Counted from the stretch's first letter, positions 28,852-38,318 are shown. The stretch is DNA of 64,000 nucleotides from Brachyspira hampsonii 30446 (GCF_000316195.1 NZ_JH994110.1:196916-260915); one strand, 5' to 3'. Translations and numbers: made by a program. The notes: generated by a model not told the origin, from the letters alone.

Positions 28852-28912
28852 AAATAAGCAATTCCTTAATATTAAATGAATAATATTAAAGGATTGCTTT
28901 TTATATTTAATT
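28852..28912 (-). terminator. Terminator of the NhaC-type gene
   Basis: A 19-bp near-perfect stem (AAGCAATTCCTTAATATTA and its complement with one bulge) ends in T or A runs on both sides. It starts 11 nt after the stop codon at 28923. Confidence 0.85.
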
Positions 28913-28922
28913 ATATTTTTAT

Positions 28923-30557
28923 TTAATTAGATTTATTAAAACTTGAAATTTTATCATAGAAATTAGGAGCAAGCATAGCAAGTAAACACATTACTATAAA
29001 ACCTGTTAATAGTGCAGCTATAGGATTTAAAGTTATTCCTCCAACTAATACACCAATAAATGCAGATATTGCCACCAAACCGGCATAAGGAATCTGTGTT
29101 GCAACATGTTCAAGTAAAGGACAGTTACTTCCGGTAGAAGAAAGTATTGTAGTATCTGATATAGGAGAGCAGTGATCTCCAAATACAGCACCAGAAACAA
29201 CAGAACCTACATTTATAAGAAGAACATTAAGAAGAGCATTGTCAGTATATCCATTAGCAGCAGCAAGCCCATTTGCAATAGGTATTACTATAGGAATAAG
29301 TATAGCAAAAGTACCCCAGCTAGTACCAGTTGAAAATGCTATAACACAGCCTAGTAAATATCCTATAGCAGGAAGTATCCAAAGAGGAAAACCGCCTCCT
29401 TTTACAGCTTCAGATAAAAAAGCAGCAAGTCCAAGTCCGCCGTCTGACGGAGATGATTTAATAACACTTCCTATAGACCAAGCTAAAGATAGAACTACTA
29501 ATGCCGGAACCATTGATTTAACCCCTTCCATAATAGAGTTTCCGGCAGAACGAATACTTAATAATCTTCTAGCTACATAATATATGTACATTATTATAAG
29601 AGAAATAACAGCTCCGTAAAATAAAGCCTTAGAAGCATCAGTATCCAAAAAAGCCTGATTCAATGATATGCTTGACATAGCTTGAGAGAAAGTTTCTATT
29701 CCATCACTTCCAACTAATCCCATATATGTAGTAACAGGAAACATTACTATACATACTATTATAAGTACAAGTATAGCTATAACCATATCATACCATTTAG
29801 CTTTATTATTTGAAGAAGTTTCCATATTACCCGGACAAGCTCCGTATAATTCTTCATCAAAAAGTTTTCCATTTTGAGCATTATCTTCACTTCTCTTCAT
29901 AGGTCCAAAATCTTTAAATACTAAAGAAATAAGAACTACAAAAGCTAAAGCAAGAAGCGGATAAACGGAATAAGGTATCATCTTTATAAAAAACACAAAT
30001 TCACTTATATTTAAAGATTCAAATCCTTGAGAATCTCTTATATAACTCATAACCGTTACTACCCAAGTGGATATAGGGGCAAGTATACATACAGGAGCAG
30101 CTGTAGAATCCAATATATAAGCAAGTTTCGCCCTTGAAATTTTATTCTGATCTGAAACAGGACGCATAACAGTACCAACTGATAAACTGTTGAAATAGTC
30201 ATCTATAAATATAATAAGTCCGAAAAACCAAGTAAATATAAGTACACTCTTTTTGCTTTTTAAATATTTGCTGGCCCATAAACCAAAAGCTCTAGTAGCA
30301 CCTGTCTTTGACAGCATACTGACAAAAGCACCAAGCAAAGCACAAAATAAAAGTATTCTTATATTCCAAGCATCTCCGCTCATCTCTGCTACTTTATCAG
30401 TAAATATTGTAATAGCAGTAAATACATTACCATGTGCTATTATTAAAGTTCCAGATAATATACCAAGCGTAAGAGAAATAATAACTTCTTTAGTCACTAA
30501 AGCAAGTATAATAGCTAAAAGAGGCGGTATAATACCCAACAGACCATAATGTTCCAT
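28923..30557 (-). CDS. NhaC-family Na+/H+ antiporter
   Basis: At 544 residues with about a dozen membrane helices, it matches the COG1757/NhaC group: KEVIISLTLGILSGTLI at the N-terminus, FGLIIFIDDYFNSLSVG, FSTGTSWGTFAILIPI and FGDHCSPISDTTILSSTG. These transporters exchange sodium for protons, or carry amino acids or lactate with sodium. GGAGTGA lies before the ATG at a suitable distance. The 220-bp leader upstream has a strong promoter and a terminator hairpin, so expression is probably controlled by attenuation. Which ion or metabolite it moves cannot be read. Confidence 0.9.
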   Translation of the reverse strand: MEHYGLLGIIPPLLAIILALVTKEVIISLTLGILSGTLIIAHGNVFTAITIFTDKVAEMSGDAWNIRILLFCALLGAFVSMLSKTGATRAFGLWASKYLKSKKSVLIFTWFFGLIIFIDDYFNSLSVGTVMRPVSDQNKISRAKLAYILDSTAAPVCILAPISTWVVTVMSYIRDSQGFESLNISEFVFFIKMIPYSVYPLLALAFVVLISLVFKDFGPMKRSEDNAQNGKLFDEELYGACPGNMETSSNNKAKWYDMVIAILVLIIVCIVMFPVTTYMGLVGSDGIETFSQAMSSISLNQAFLDTDASKALFYGAVISLIIMYIYYVARRLLSIRSAGNSIMEGVKSMVPALVVLSLAWSIGSVIKSSPSDGGLGLAAFLSEAVKGGGFPLWILPAIGYLLGCVIAFSTGTSWGTFAILIPIVIPIANGLAAANGYTDNALLNVLLINVGSVVSGAVFGDHCSPISDTTILSSTGSNCPLLEHVATQIPYAGLVAISAFIGVLVGGITLNPIAALLTGFIVMCLLAMLAPNFYDKISSFNKSN

Positions 30558-30780
30558 AAGTCACTCCTAATTAATATATACACCTTATAATTTTGAATGA
30601 TTTCTTGAATAAGATTGTTAAAATATAAAAAAGCCCCCTTGTTTAGGGAGCCTTAAATATTAAAAATTATTATACAAAGAATATAATAATTCAACACTCC
30701 CAAGAATAGAATGCTTTTTTAAACTTCTTATATAAGAAAAAATTATTCATAAAAAATATCCAAAATTATCCTTACTTTTT
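30558..30780 (-). promoter_or_regulatory. Structured leader with attenuator hairpin upstream of the NhaC gene
   Basis: From the promoter at 30781-30809 the transcript would run about 125 nt to a strong GC stem (GGCTCCC ... GGGGGCTTTTTT, 30631-30654). About 75 nt then remain before the start codon. An upstream segment GGGAG (about 30700) can pair with the CTCCC arm of the stem, which would give mutually exclusive antiterminator and terminator folds. I could not match it to a known riboswitch. The lysine riboswitch often found before NhaC genes is not evident. Confidence 0.5.
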
Positions 30781-30809
30781 ATAGTATATTAAAAATATCA
30801 GTTTGTCAA
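30781..30809 (-). promoter_or_regulatory. Sigma-70-type promoter of the NhaC leader
   Basis: On the minus strand, TTGACA (30804-30809) and TACTAT (30781-30786) are separated by 17 bp. Confidence 0.65.
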
Positions 30810-30856
30810 TAGTATTATTAATAAAGAATACCTCCGTATTATATATATTGATAATT

Positions 30857-31064
30857 TAAATTACATACCCCACCCTTTTTTCTTTTTCATTTTATTCACA
30901 TTTAATAGTTTTATTTATGTTTGAAATTCTTATCATAAAAGTATGCCCGCCCAAGTGACGATTAGTTTTACAATCTATTTAACGCACAGTGTATGCATTT
31001 TTATTTATTGTATAAATTATAATTCAAAAATATTTTTATATTTTAAATTTAGTTTACCGTGCGT
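30857..31064 (+). repeat. Half B plus A module
   Basis: Only the right half of B is present (30857-30957, ATACCCCACCC ... ATGCCCGCCCAAG), followed by an A module (30981-31064, AACGCAC ... ACCGTGCGT). The A ends 9 bp from the stop codon of the minus-strand symporter gene. The missing left half of B would extend into the promoter region of the NhaC leader. Confidence 0.75.
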
Positions 31065-31073
31065 ATAATAAAA

Positions 31074-32255
31074 TTAACTTGCCCCATCTTTTTTGAATAT
31101 ACCTTGAAGTATTAAAGCTAAAGCACCGTCTCCTGTAACATTACATGCAGTACCGAAACTGTCCTGTAATGCAAATATCGCAAGTATCAAAGCAGTGCCA
31201 TCATCATTAAAACCTAAAACAGAAATTATTATTCCCAAAGAAGCAACAACCGTTCCGCCCGGTACACCCGGAGCCCCAACAGCAAATATACCAAGCAATA
31301 TAATGAATAGAATCATAGTGCCAATTTCAGGCAAATGTCCGTATAATATTTTTGATATAGTCATAACAAAGAAAGTTTCTGTGAGTACAGAGCCGCATAA
31401 ATGTATAGTTGCTCCCATAGGTATTGCAAAGTTCACAATATCTTTGTCTAAAGCATCAGATTTACTTGCACATTTCAAAGCTACAGGTAAAGTTGCCGCA
31501 GATGACATAGTACCAACTGCAGTAAAATATGCAGGTCCATAATGTTTAAATACTCTTGCCGGATTTTTCTTTGATACAATACCAGCTATAGAATATAAAA
31601 AAGTAAGCCATATAAAATGTCCTATTATTGCTATGATTATAATTATCAGGAATATAGGCACACTTTTAATTATAGTACCCTCATAGGATAAAGTAGCAAA
31701 AGTAGTTCCTATATAAAATGGTAATATTGGCACTACAACATTATTTACTAAAAATAATATTATATTATTAAGCTCATCTAATAGACTTTCAAAATATTTT
31801 GATTTAGTTTTAATAACAGCTACTCCTCCGCATATAGCCAAGAATAATGCAGTTATTACAGGAAATATAGGGTTAATATCTAATTTAAATATTATTTCAG
31901 GAAGTTCTTTACCTCCTGCAACATTTGAAGCTATATTTAGATTAGGTATTATTATATATCCTGCAATAGCAGCAAATAAAGCAGCACCTACTGAAGAAAA
32001 ATATGCTAAGGCTAGAATTACACCTAACATCTTATTTGCCTTGCTTCCCATTCTAGTAATAGCAGGTGCAATAAACCCTAATACTATTAATGGAACCATA
32101 AATGATATTACCTGATTAAGAACATATTTTATAGACTGTATTACATTAATTACAGCTTCATTACATAGCATACCTATTATAATACCTAAAGCTATACCTA
32201 ATAAAAGCTTTATTAATAAATAATCTTTTTTTACTTTTGCTTCTAGCTCTTCCAT
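31074..32255 (-). CDS. Dicarboxylate/amino acid:cation symporter (DAACS family)
   Basis: This 393-residue GltP/SstT-like transporter imports glutamate, aspartate, serine or dicarboxylates with Na+ or H+. Hairpin 1 is represented by AVGTMSSAATLPVALKCA and hairpin 2 by APGVPGGTVVASLG. The usual NMDGT of helix 7 is HLCGS in IPMGATIHLCGSV, so a sodium-site Asp is missing; the last helix has NVTGDGALAL. I chose ATG 32255 because GAGG lies 8 nt upstream; the frame stays open 15 codons further (to 32300) without a binding site. The A repeat lies immediately beyond the stop codon, and no other terminator is seen. Confidence 0.88.
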   Translation of the reverse strand: MEELEAKVKKDYLLIKLLLGIALGIIIGMLCNEAVINVIQSIKYVLNQVISFMVPLIVLGFIAPAITRMGSKANKMLGVILALAYFSSVGAALFAAIAGYIIIPNLNIASNVAGGKELPEIIFKLDINPIFPVITALFLAICGGVAVIKTKSKYFESLLDELNNIILFLVNNVVVPILPFYIGTTFATLSYEGTIIKSVPIFLIIIIIAIIGHFIWLTFLYSIAGIVSKKNPARVFKHYGPAYFTAVGTMSSAATLPVALKCASKSDALDKDIVNFAIPMGATIHLCGSVLTETFFVMTISKILYGHLPEIGTMILFIILLGIFAVGAPGVPGGTVVASLGIIISVLGFNDDGTALILAIFALQDSFGTACNVTGDGALALILQGIFKKDGAS

Positions 32256-32348
32256 AAAAATATCCTCAAAATTTATCTTATAAAAAAATAGTATATTCAA
32301 TTTATATTCATTTGCAAATAAAATTTATTATTTAATGTTTTTTATTTA

Positions 32349-32656
32349 TTAGACTTGTTTCAAAACTACTTGACAAATAATTTTATAAGTTTATTATTTT
32401 ATGTTAAATTAAATAATATTAATTATAATTTAATTAAATGTTTTATATTTTGTATAAACTGTATGTTTAAGCTAGAAAATGCAGTCATTTTGCTTCTCGC
32501 CTGCCGAAGGCACGCACAGCGAGGCGTACTTCGTATGGGTCACCACCGAGTAGGTGCCTATTCGGAAAAAGAAGTGGAGGTGTGGCACGACTGTGTACTT
32601 CGTAGGGCTAGTCCCCACAAATTATAAATAAAATTACTTTTGAAACAAGTCTATTA
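32349..32656 (+). repeat. MITE-like element, longest copy
   Basis: Terminal inverted repeats of about 16-18 bp are visible: AGACTTGTTTCAAAACTA at 32351 and TTTTGAAACAAGTCT ending at 32653, both flanked by ATT. The 300-bp interior has no convincing gene. A GC-rich middle (GCCTGCCGAAGGCACGCACA, then TACTTCGTAGGGC near the right end) stands out from the AT-rich surroundings. TACTTCGTA occurs twice about 80 bp apart, suggesting an internal duplication that copy 1 lacks. The following 225 bp (32657-32882) hold no gene or repeat I can name. Confidence 0.65.
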
Positions 32657-32882
32657 TTAATATTTAGGGAATAAGAATGTAAATCAAACAGTAAAATTCA
32701 ATTTATAAATTAACGAAGTCGGATTACCTAATCAATAAATAATCAGCCGAGTGCACTAGATTATATTTTCCTAATCAGGCACTCCTATTTATTATTAAAG
32801 AAATTGTATGGCAGTTAATTATATAAATTTGATTGATCTCTTATGCATAAATAAACCAAATATATAAAAATTAGACATATTT

Positions 32883-33845
32883 TTAAATATTAATGTTTAT
32901 ACCCTGAACTATATTTTTTTCTTTCATCTTCTTTGATATTAGATTTATTATTTCACCTTTTGATTTTGTCCATTTAGGAGCTATTAAACTTTCTCCCAAA
33001 CTATCACCCATTAAACGAGCTATTATAATATCAGACCTTGTAAAAGAAATGGCGTCGCTCATTAAATCTATATAAAAATCTTCATCTAAAGTAGGAAAAA
33101 CATAATCACTATACATATTCTCAAAATAAGAATCTTTCACTATGTCAAGCTGATGAAATTTTACAGCATCAATTTGTAAAGCAGATACATCTTTAACTGT
33201 TTTTATCATATCATATTTGCTTTCTAATTCTATTACTTTACTATTAATTTTTTTAGGAAGTCCGAATATTATATGAGTACATATTATGATATTACTATAA
33301 TTCTTTTTTATATGATTTACCATTTTAGCAAAAGAATTATAATCATGCCCTCTATTAATAAATTTTGAAGTTTCATCATTTGATGATTGAAGCCCCATTT
33401 CAAGCCAAATTTCTTTGCCAGATGAAGATGATAAATCACTAAGTTCTTTCAATACCTCATCTTCAAGCATGTCGCTTCTTGCCCCAAACATAAGTCCCAC
33501 ACATTCATCAAAATTCACTAATTTATTAGCATATTTTAATGATTCTTTGGAAGCTAATGGTGATAGCGGCGTACCTAATTGAAAATATCCGTAGAATTTT
33601 TGATATCTTCCTTTATAATTTTTTAATCCGTTAATCCATTGATTGTTAATATCTTCATCTGTTATATATGGAGGTTTATAGCTATTTAAATTACAGAATC
33701 TGCATCCGCCGTCATTAGCTTTATGAGCACAGCCGAAATCTGTATCTATAGAAATCTTCCCTACTTTTACTCCAAATTTATTTTTAACATAATCAGAAAA
33801 TGAATAGTAATTTTTATTATTTTGAATATTATTTTTATTTTGCAT
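32883..33845 (-). CDS. Radical SAM protein, YhcC family (TIGR01212-like)
   Basis: The 320-residue protein has the iron-sulfur motif C-x7-C-x2-C in DFGCAHKANDGGCRFCN, spaced as in YhcC-type radical SAM enzymes rather than the common CxxxCxxC. FGVKVGKISID before it and GYFQLGTPLS, LEMGLQSS and HIIFGLPKK after it match the family, as does LHQLDIVKDSY. The reaction is unknown. It has no operon partner, and the start is taken at the first ATG; no strong binding site is seen. Confidence 0.88.
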   Translation of the reverse strand: MQNKNNIQNNKNYYSFSDYVKNKFGVKVGKISIDTDFGCAHKANDGGCRFCNLNSYKPPYITDEDINNQWINGLKNYKGRYQKFYGYFQLGTPLSPLASKESLKYANKLVNFDECVGLMFGARSDMLEDEVLKELSDLSSSSGKEIWLEMGLQSSNDETSKFINRGHDYNSFAKMVNHIKKNYSNIIICTHIIFGLPKKINSKVIELESKYDMIKTVKDVSALQIDAVKFHQLDIVKDSYFENMYSDYVFPTLDEDFYIDLMSDAISFTRSDIIIARLMGDSLGESLIAPKWTKSKGEIINLISKKMKEKNIVQGININI

Positions 33846-33949
33846 AATGCTGTAAGTATATCATAAAATAAAATTTTTAAAACTATTGATAATAAATGTA
33901 ATTTTTATTTAATTTATGGGCGGTATATGTACTATAAAATAAAAAAACA

Positions 33950-34373
33950 CTTGGGTGGGCATCTAAAATAACAATATAAAATGAAAAAGAAAAATAATAT
34001 TTAAAACACATAATATGTTAAAAACTTAAAGGGTGGGCAAATGTAATCAAATTTTTAAACTTTTATTACATACCCCGCCCTTTTTCTTTAGTACTTTATT
34101 CTGAAATTATTATTTTTTATTATTGCTAATAAAAATTGTTCGCTAAAAATGTATAGCAAATAAATTTGCTATACGCTCACAATTTTTATATTTTGCTTTC
34201 TAGTATTTAAAAATTATTATTTTTATTTTCTTAAATGCTTATACAGAAATATTAACACCCGCCCAAGATTTATTTAGATTTATAATTCTTATACCGCATG
34301 CATAGTCAAATTTCAAATACGGCTGATAATGAATTATAATTTAAATAAATTAAGAGTTCATTTACCATGCGTT
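33950..34373 (+). repeat. B module with an internal insertion, then A module
   Basis: B spans 33950-34267 (CTTGGGTGGGCATC ... ACACCCGCCCAAG, inner arms AAGGGTGGG and CCCCGCCC). It is about 100 bp longer than the standard 217 bp because of an inserted palindromic segment (34131-34187). A follows at 34292-34373 with altered arms (ACCGCATG/CATGCGTT), a compensatory change that keeps pairing partly intact. The A ends 2 bp before the stop codon of the sulfotransferase-like gene. Confidence 0.8.
34131..34187. repeat. Nested palindrome inserted in a B module
   Basis: Outer arms AAAAATTGT/ACAATTTTT enclose a near-perfect palindrome TATAGCAAAT-AA-ATTTGCTATA (34152-34173). This segment is absent from every other B module in the window. 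Confidence 0.6.
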
Positions 34374-34375
34374 AA

Positions 34376-35953
34376 TTAATTGATAAAAGAGCTATCCTCA
34401 CTATATTTGTACCCATCAGAATAATAGAAAGGCATTTTATCAATTCGGTAAATTCCCCAAGTTCTTATTCCAAATCTTAAATGATAATAAACTTCCTTAG
34501 TATCTTTATTTACTTCCATTATCTGTGAATTATTTCCGAAATCAAGAAGCATATTCCCATTACTCAAAAAATCTATATCTGATATATAGTGAGAATATAA
34601 TTTATTTTCTGTTTTATACTCGTAAATTTTTTCAGCCTTCCAAGAACCATGAGAACCAGTGATTTTATATTCTACATATCTAGAGCCGTTATAGTTAATA
34701 TCTTCATCGCCCTGATTGTCAAACATACCTATTACATTTGTTGATATCAAAAATAAAGCATGCTGACTTTTAGGTCCGTCTGTATTGCCGTCTCCAAGAA
34801 CCTTATAAGGATCAAATGATTTTAAATCTTTTAAATATCTGCCGTATGGGTTGTATGATTCCATAGTGTCCAATGTATCATCAGCCATATACCAAATAAG
34901 CTCCCATTCACTGTAATCAACCGCCATAACAGCTAAACTTCTCACAGATAAATAAAGTATATCATTATCCTCATCATAAACCAAAGAATTACAATGTGCC
35001 CAATCCATAGGAAAATCTCTTTTTCTTCCTATGCTGTAGTATTTATTATCTTCATCAAATATAAGTTTTTTTAAATACTCTTTCTCTGCCTCATCGCCAT
35101 TTTTATTTACTATCTTTTTTATCAAATCTCCGACATACAAATCTCTTATTAAATTTCCGTTATTATCAACTTCGCAAATTCTGTCTTCAACGCCCCAAGT
35201 AGAATTAGCAAGCATTATATAATTACTGTCAGACTTTTTTCTTATAGTGTCATGATGAACTCCTATATCAAGTTTTGTAACATCAAGTTTTGCATTTCCA
35301 AGCAAATCGCTTACTCCCATAGTATCGTAAATAACAATATCATTATCTTCATCAATGACCTTTGCTATTTCATTAGTAAGATAAAAGTTGGAATAATTCA
35401 CATAACGCAAATTTCCGTTTCTGCTTACCCCCATTAAGAAAAGACCTTTCCAGCTTCTATTTATAACAGGGCTTGCAAAATATATCTCTTCGTTATTATC
35501 AGTTAAATTGCTTATTGAACTTTCATCATTGATACCGGCAAAATATACATTCTCTTCAGGCACTAAATTTTTTATAACTCTGTTAGTAGCCGGTATATAA
35601 AGGCCGTCAATATATAGTTTATCTACTATTATATTGGTTTCTATTCTGTTAGTACCGTTAATAATATAGATGGTATTTGTATTCTCAGGATACATACCAT
35701 GTATAGCAAAATTAGATCCGTAATTTTTAGGATAAGTAAATATGATATCATTATCTCCAAGCATTCCTTTTGTTATGACTGTAACAGGGTAATTATTGTT
35801 GGTTTCTGTTTTGTATACTAATGATAATGGCGTTTGTCCGTTAGGATTTAATATAATCTCCCCTATCTTATCATCTGGAAGCGGTATTTCTTTCTTTGAA
35901 CATGAGAAAAATAAAAATAATATTAAAATTGTAAATGCAGTAAATCTTTTCAT
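34376..35953 (-). CDS. Aryl-sulfate sulfotransferase-like lipoprotein
   Basis: A lipobox (LFFSC, Cys about residue 18) indicates export and lipid anchoring. The 525-residue sequence has the two parts of ASST enzymes: an N-terminal beta domain (LNPNGQTPLSLVYKTET) and a six-bladed propeller. Histidines in DIGVHHDTIR, DWAHCNSLVYDED and SQHALFLIS occur in the order of the catalytic His residues of E. coli AssT, and YLSVRS carries the conserved Arg. ASST moves sulfate between phenolic compounds without PAPS. The usual DsbL/DsbI partners are absent nearby. The substrate is unknown. Confidence 0.8.
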   Translation of the reverse strand: MKRFTAFTILILFLFFSCSKKEIPLPDDKIGEIILNPNGQTPLSLVYKTETNNNYPVTVITKGMLGDNDIIFTYPKNYGSNFAIHGMYPENTNTIYIINGTNRIETNIIVDKLYIDGLYIPATNRVIKNLVPEENVYFAGINDESSISNLTDNNEEIYFASPVINRSWKGLFLMGVSRNGNLRYVNYSNFYLTNEIAKVIDEDNDIVIYDTMGVSDLLGNAKLDVTKLDIGVHHDTIRKKSDSNYIMLANSTWGVEDRICEVDNNGNLIRDLYVGDLIKKIVNKNGDEAEKEYLKKLIFDEDNKYYSIGRKRDFPMDWAHCNSLVYDEDNDILYLSVRSLAVMAVDYSEWELIWYMADDTLDTMESYNPYGRYLKDLKSFDPYKVLGDGNTDGPKSQHALFLISTNVIGMFDNQGDEDINYNGSRYVEYKITGSHGSWKAEKIYEYKTENKLYSHYISDIDFLSNGNMLLDFGNNSQIMEVNKDTKEVYYHLRFGIRTWGIYRIDKMPFYYSDGYKYSEDSSFIN

Positions 35954-36145
35954 TTTTAAATATCCTAATTGTTATCATTAATGTAAAGTTTTTTTATATT
36001 CTAAATAATAAAATAAGTTTTTGCAATAAAAATATATAAAAAAATATAAATATAATTGAAAATATCTATTTTATTATATAGAATACAATCTCTATTTTTT
36101 AGAAGTTAGTTTTTATAATAGTTACAAAAGGAGAAAAAATCAAAA

Positions 36146-37384
36146 ATGAAAAAATTAAAATTTCACGATTTTATTTTTCACATAATTTCTATTATGTGCT
36201 TTTTTTTAATATTATCTAATAATATTCTTTTAGGTCAGAAATTAGATAAAACTAAATTAGATTTAAATTATTATGAAAAATTTAAAGGTCAAAACAGAAT
36301 ATTAAATATATGCAACTGGGGAGAATATATAGCTGACGGTTCTGATGATTCTATGAACATAGTAAAAGAATTTGAAGACCTTACAGGTATTAAAGTGAAT
36401 TATACAACTTTTAATTCTAATGAAGAGCTTTATATTAAATTAAAATTAGGAAATACTGATTATGATCTGATATTTCCTACAGATTATATGGTCATAAGAA
36501 TGATTAAAGAAGGATTGGTGCAGAAAATGAATATAGATTTACTTCCTGCAAGAACTAATATAGATCCGTTTTTCTTATCATTAGCTTATGATAAAAACGG
36601 CGAATATACTATTCCATATACTTGGGGAATGAGCGGCATAATATATAATATGAAAGAAGTTGATGTAAAGCCTGAAGATGTGAGCTGGTCTTTATTATTT
36701 GATGAAAAATATAAAGATAAAATATTAATGGCTTATGGTCTTAGAGATTCTTTTGCCGCTGCTAAAGGATATTTGGGATATAATATCAATACTACAAATG
36801 AAACCGAAATAAGAAATGCTTATGAGGCTTTAAAAAAACAAAAACCTATTGTTCAGGGTTATGTTATGGATGAGATATTTGACAAAATGGAATCAGAATC
36901 CGCTTATTTAGGAATAACTTATGGAGGAGATGCTTTAAGAACCATAGCAAATAATACTAATCTTAATTTTGCGATTCCTAAAGAGGGAGGAAATGCCTTT
37001 GTTGAATGCATAGCTATACCTGCAAATGCTAAAAATGTTGAAGAAGCCCATATGTTTCTTAATTTCTTATGCGAGCCTCAGGTTGCTTTGGCAAATGCCA
37101 ATTATATAGAATATGCCTCTCCTAATATGACAGCTGTTAATATGATGCCCGATGAAGTAAAAAATGATAGGAGAATATATCCGGATAAAAAAGCTATGGA
37201 AAATATGATTCATTATGTGGCTAATCCTGATGGTAAAGATAGTTTGCTTATGGAAAGCCTTTGGAAAGAAATGCTTACTACAGAAACTACTAAATCCAAT
37301 AACGGTATTATTATAATATCTGTTATTGTTGTTATATTAATTGCTGTTATAGTTATTAAAAAAACTAGAAAAAAAACTTATTAA
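36146..37384 (+). CDS. PotD-like polyamine-binding protein with C-terminal membrane anchor
   Basis: At 412 residues, it has an N-terminal signal sequence (about 12-33). The mature domain is a spermidine/putrescine-type substrate-binding protein (NICNWGEYIADG; GIKVNYTTFNSNEELYIKL; YDLIFPTDYMV; MSGIIYNMKEVDV). Unlike PotD, it ends with a membrane helix (IIIISVIVVILIAVIVI) and a basic tail KKTRKKTY, so it should be tethered to the inner membrane. No potABC genes are adjacent, so it may work with a distant permease or as a sensor. A terminator-like stem follows. Confidence 0.85.
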   Translation: MKKLKFHDFIFHIISIMCFFLILSNNILLGQKLDKTKLDLNYYEKFKGQNRILNICNWGEYIADGSDDSMNIVKEFEDLTGIKVNYTTFNSNEELYIKLKLGNTDYDLIFPTDYMVIRMIKEGLVQKMNIDLLPARTNIDPFFLSLAYDKNGEYTIPYTWGMSGIIYNMKEVDVKPEDVSWSLLFDEKYKDKILMAYGLRDSFAAAKGYLGYNINTTNETEIRNAYEALKKQKPIVQGYVMDEIFDKMESESAYLGITYGGDALRTIANNTNLNFAIPKEGGNAFVECIAIPANAKNVEEAHMFLNFLCEPQVALANANYIEYASPNMTAVNMMPDEVKNDRRIYPDKKAMENMIHYVANPDGKDSLLMESLWKEMLTTETTKSNNGIIIISVIVVILIAVIVIKKTRKKTY

Positions 37385-37420
37385 TTAATTTTTAACTTCT
37401 AAAAAATATAAAAAATGATT

Positions 37421-37448
37421 GGGTTAAAGTATATTTTTACTTTAACCC
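37421..37448 (+). terminator. Hairpin after the PotD-like gene
   Basis: The stem GGGTTAAAGT/ACTTTAACCC lies 36 nt after the stop codon. The T run after it is weak, so termination may be partial. Confidence 0.5.
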
Positions 37449-37474
37449 ATAAATAAAATTGAGGCTTTAAATAT

Positions 37475-38191
37475 ATGAAAGAGTTTTTTGATGCTGCTAA
37501 AAATGGAGATTTAAAAACATTAAAAGAATGCTTAAATAAAAATATAGATATAAACAAATTAGATGATGAAGGATTTACTGCTTTGATGCTTGCCTCTATA
37601 TTCAATAGAATCAGCATTGCAGAAGAATTAATAAAAAATAATGCTGATATTAATTTGAAAACAGAAGAAAATTGGACTGCTTTGATATTTGCTTCATTTT
37701 ACGGACATGACAAAATAGCTGAAATTTTACTTAAAAACAATGCCGATTTAAATATCAAAAATAAACAAGGTTTTGATGCTTTGCTTATTTCTGTTTTTTA
37801 TAAAAAAATTGATACTGTTAAGCTATTATTAAAATATAATGCTGATGTTAATACAAAAAATAATGAAGGATTTACTCCGCTTATTTATGCATGTAATCAT
37901 GATAATAATGATATATTAAAACTTCTTATAAATTATCATGCTAATATCAATGATAAAACTAATAATGGGGTTAATGGACTTATGTATGCATGCTTAATGC
38001 TTAGAGAAGATATAGTAAAAGAACTTCTTGAAAACAATATTAATATTTATGAAACTGATAATAATGGAGATAATGCATATATTTATTTAAAAAGTAATGA
38101 AAATAATGAAGATGATGAAGAATTAAAAACTATGAATAGAATAAATGATATGATAAGCAATTATATAAAAAATAGAAAAAATAATAAATAA
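37475..38191 (+). CDS. Ankyrin-repeat protein
   Basis: At 238 residues, it consists of about six ankyrin repeats of 33 residues (for example EGFTALMLASIFNRISIAEE, ENWTALIFASFYGHDKIAEI, EGFTPLIYACNHDNNDILKL), with no signal peptide. The last repeat (NNGDNAYIYLKSNENNEDD) is degenerate and acidic. Ankyrin repeats mediate protein binding; no partner is evident. It is 90 nt after the PotD-like gene and may be co-expressed if the hairpin between them is leaky. Confidence 0.9.
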   Translation: MKEFFDAAKNGDLKTLKECLNKNIDINKLDDEGFTALMLASIFNRISIAEELIKNNADINLKTEENWTALIFASFYGHDKIAEILLKNNADLNIKNKQGFDALLISVFYKKIDTVKLLLKYNADVNTKNNEGFTPLIYACNHDNNDILKLLINYHANINDKTNNGVNGLMYACLMLREDIVKELLENNINIYETDNNGDNAYIYLKSNENNEDDEELKTMNRINDMISNYIKNRKNNK

Positions 38192-38318
38192 AACTCTATT
38201 TTGTTTTTTTATCTTATCTGCCCGCCCACCAGCCCCCCTAAATATTAATTTGTAATAATGCTTTTTTTACTATATAATAATTAGAATTATAAATAAATTT
38301 TAAATAGTTGTAAGATTT

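Noticed and set aside
29239-29580. 113-codon plus-strand frame antisense to the NhaC gene
   Set aside because: It mirrors membrane-helix codons of a clear transporter gene and has no start signals.
32355-32627. 90-codon plus-strand frame
   Set aside because: It lies wholly inside the MITE-like element and reads through its GC-rich repeat core; it is not conserved in the other copies.
32657-32882. Possible tRNA or small RNA in the gap before the radical SAM gene
   Set aside because: No cloverleaf, promoter-terminator pair or coding frame was found; only AT-rich sequence with a short GC patch.
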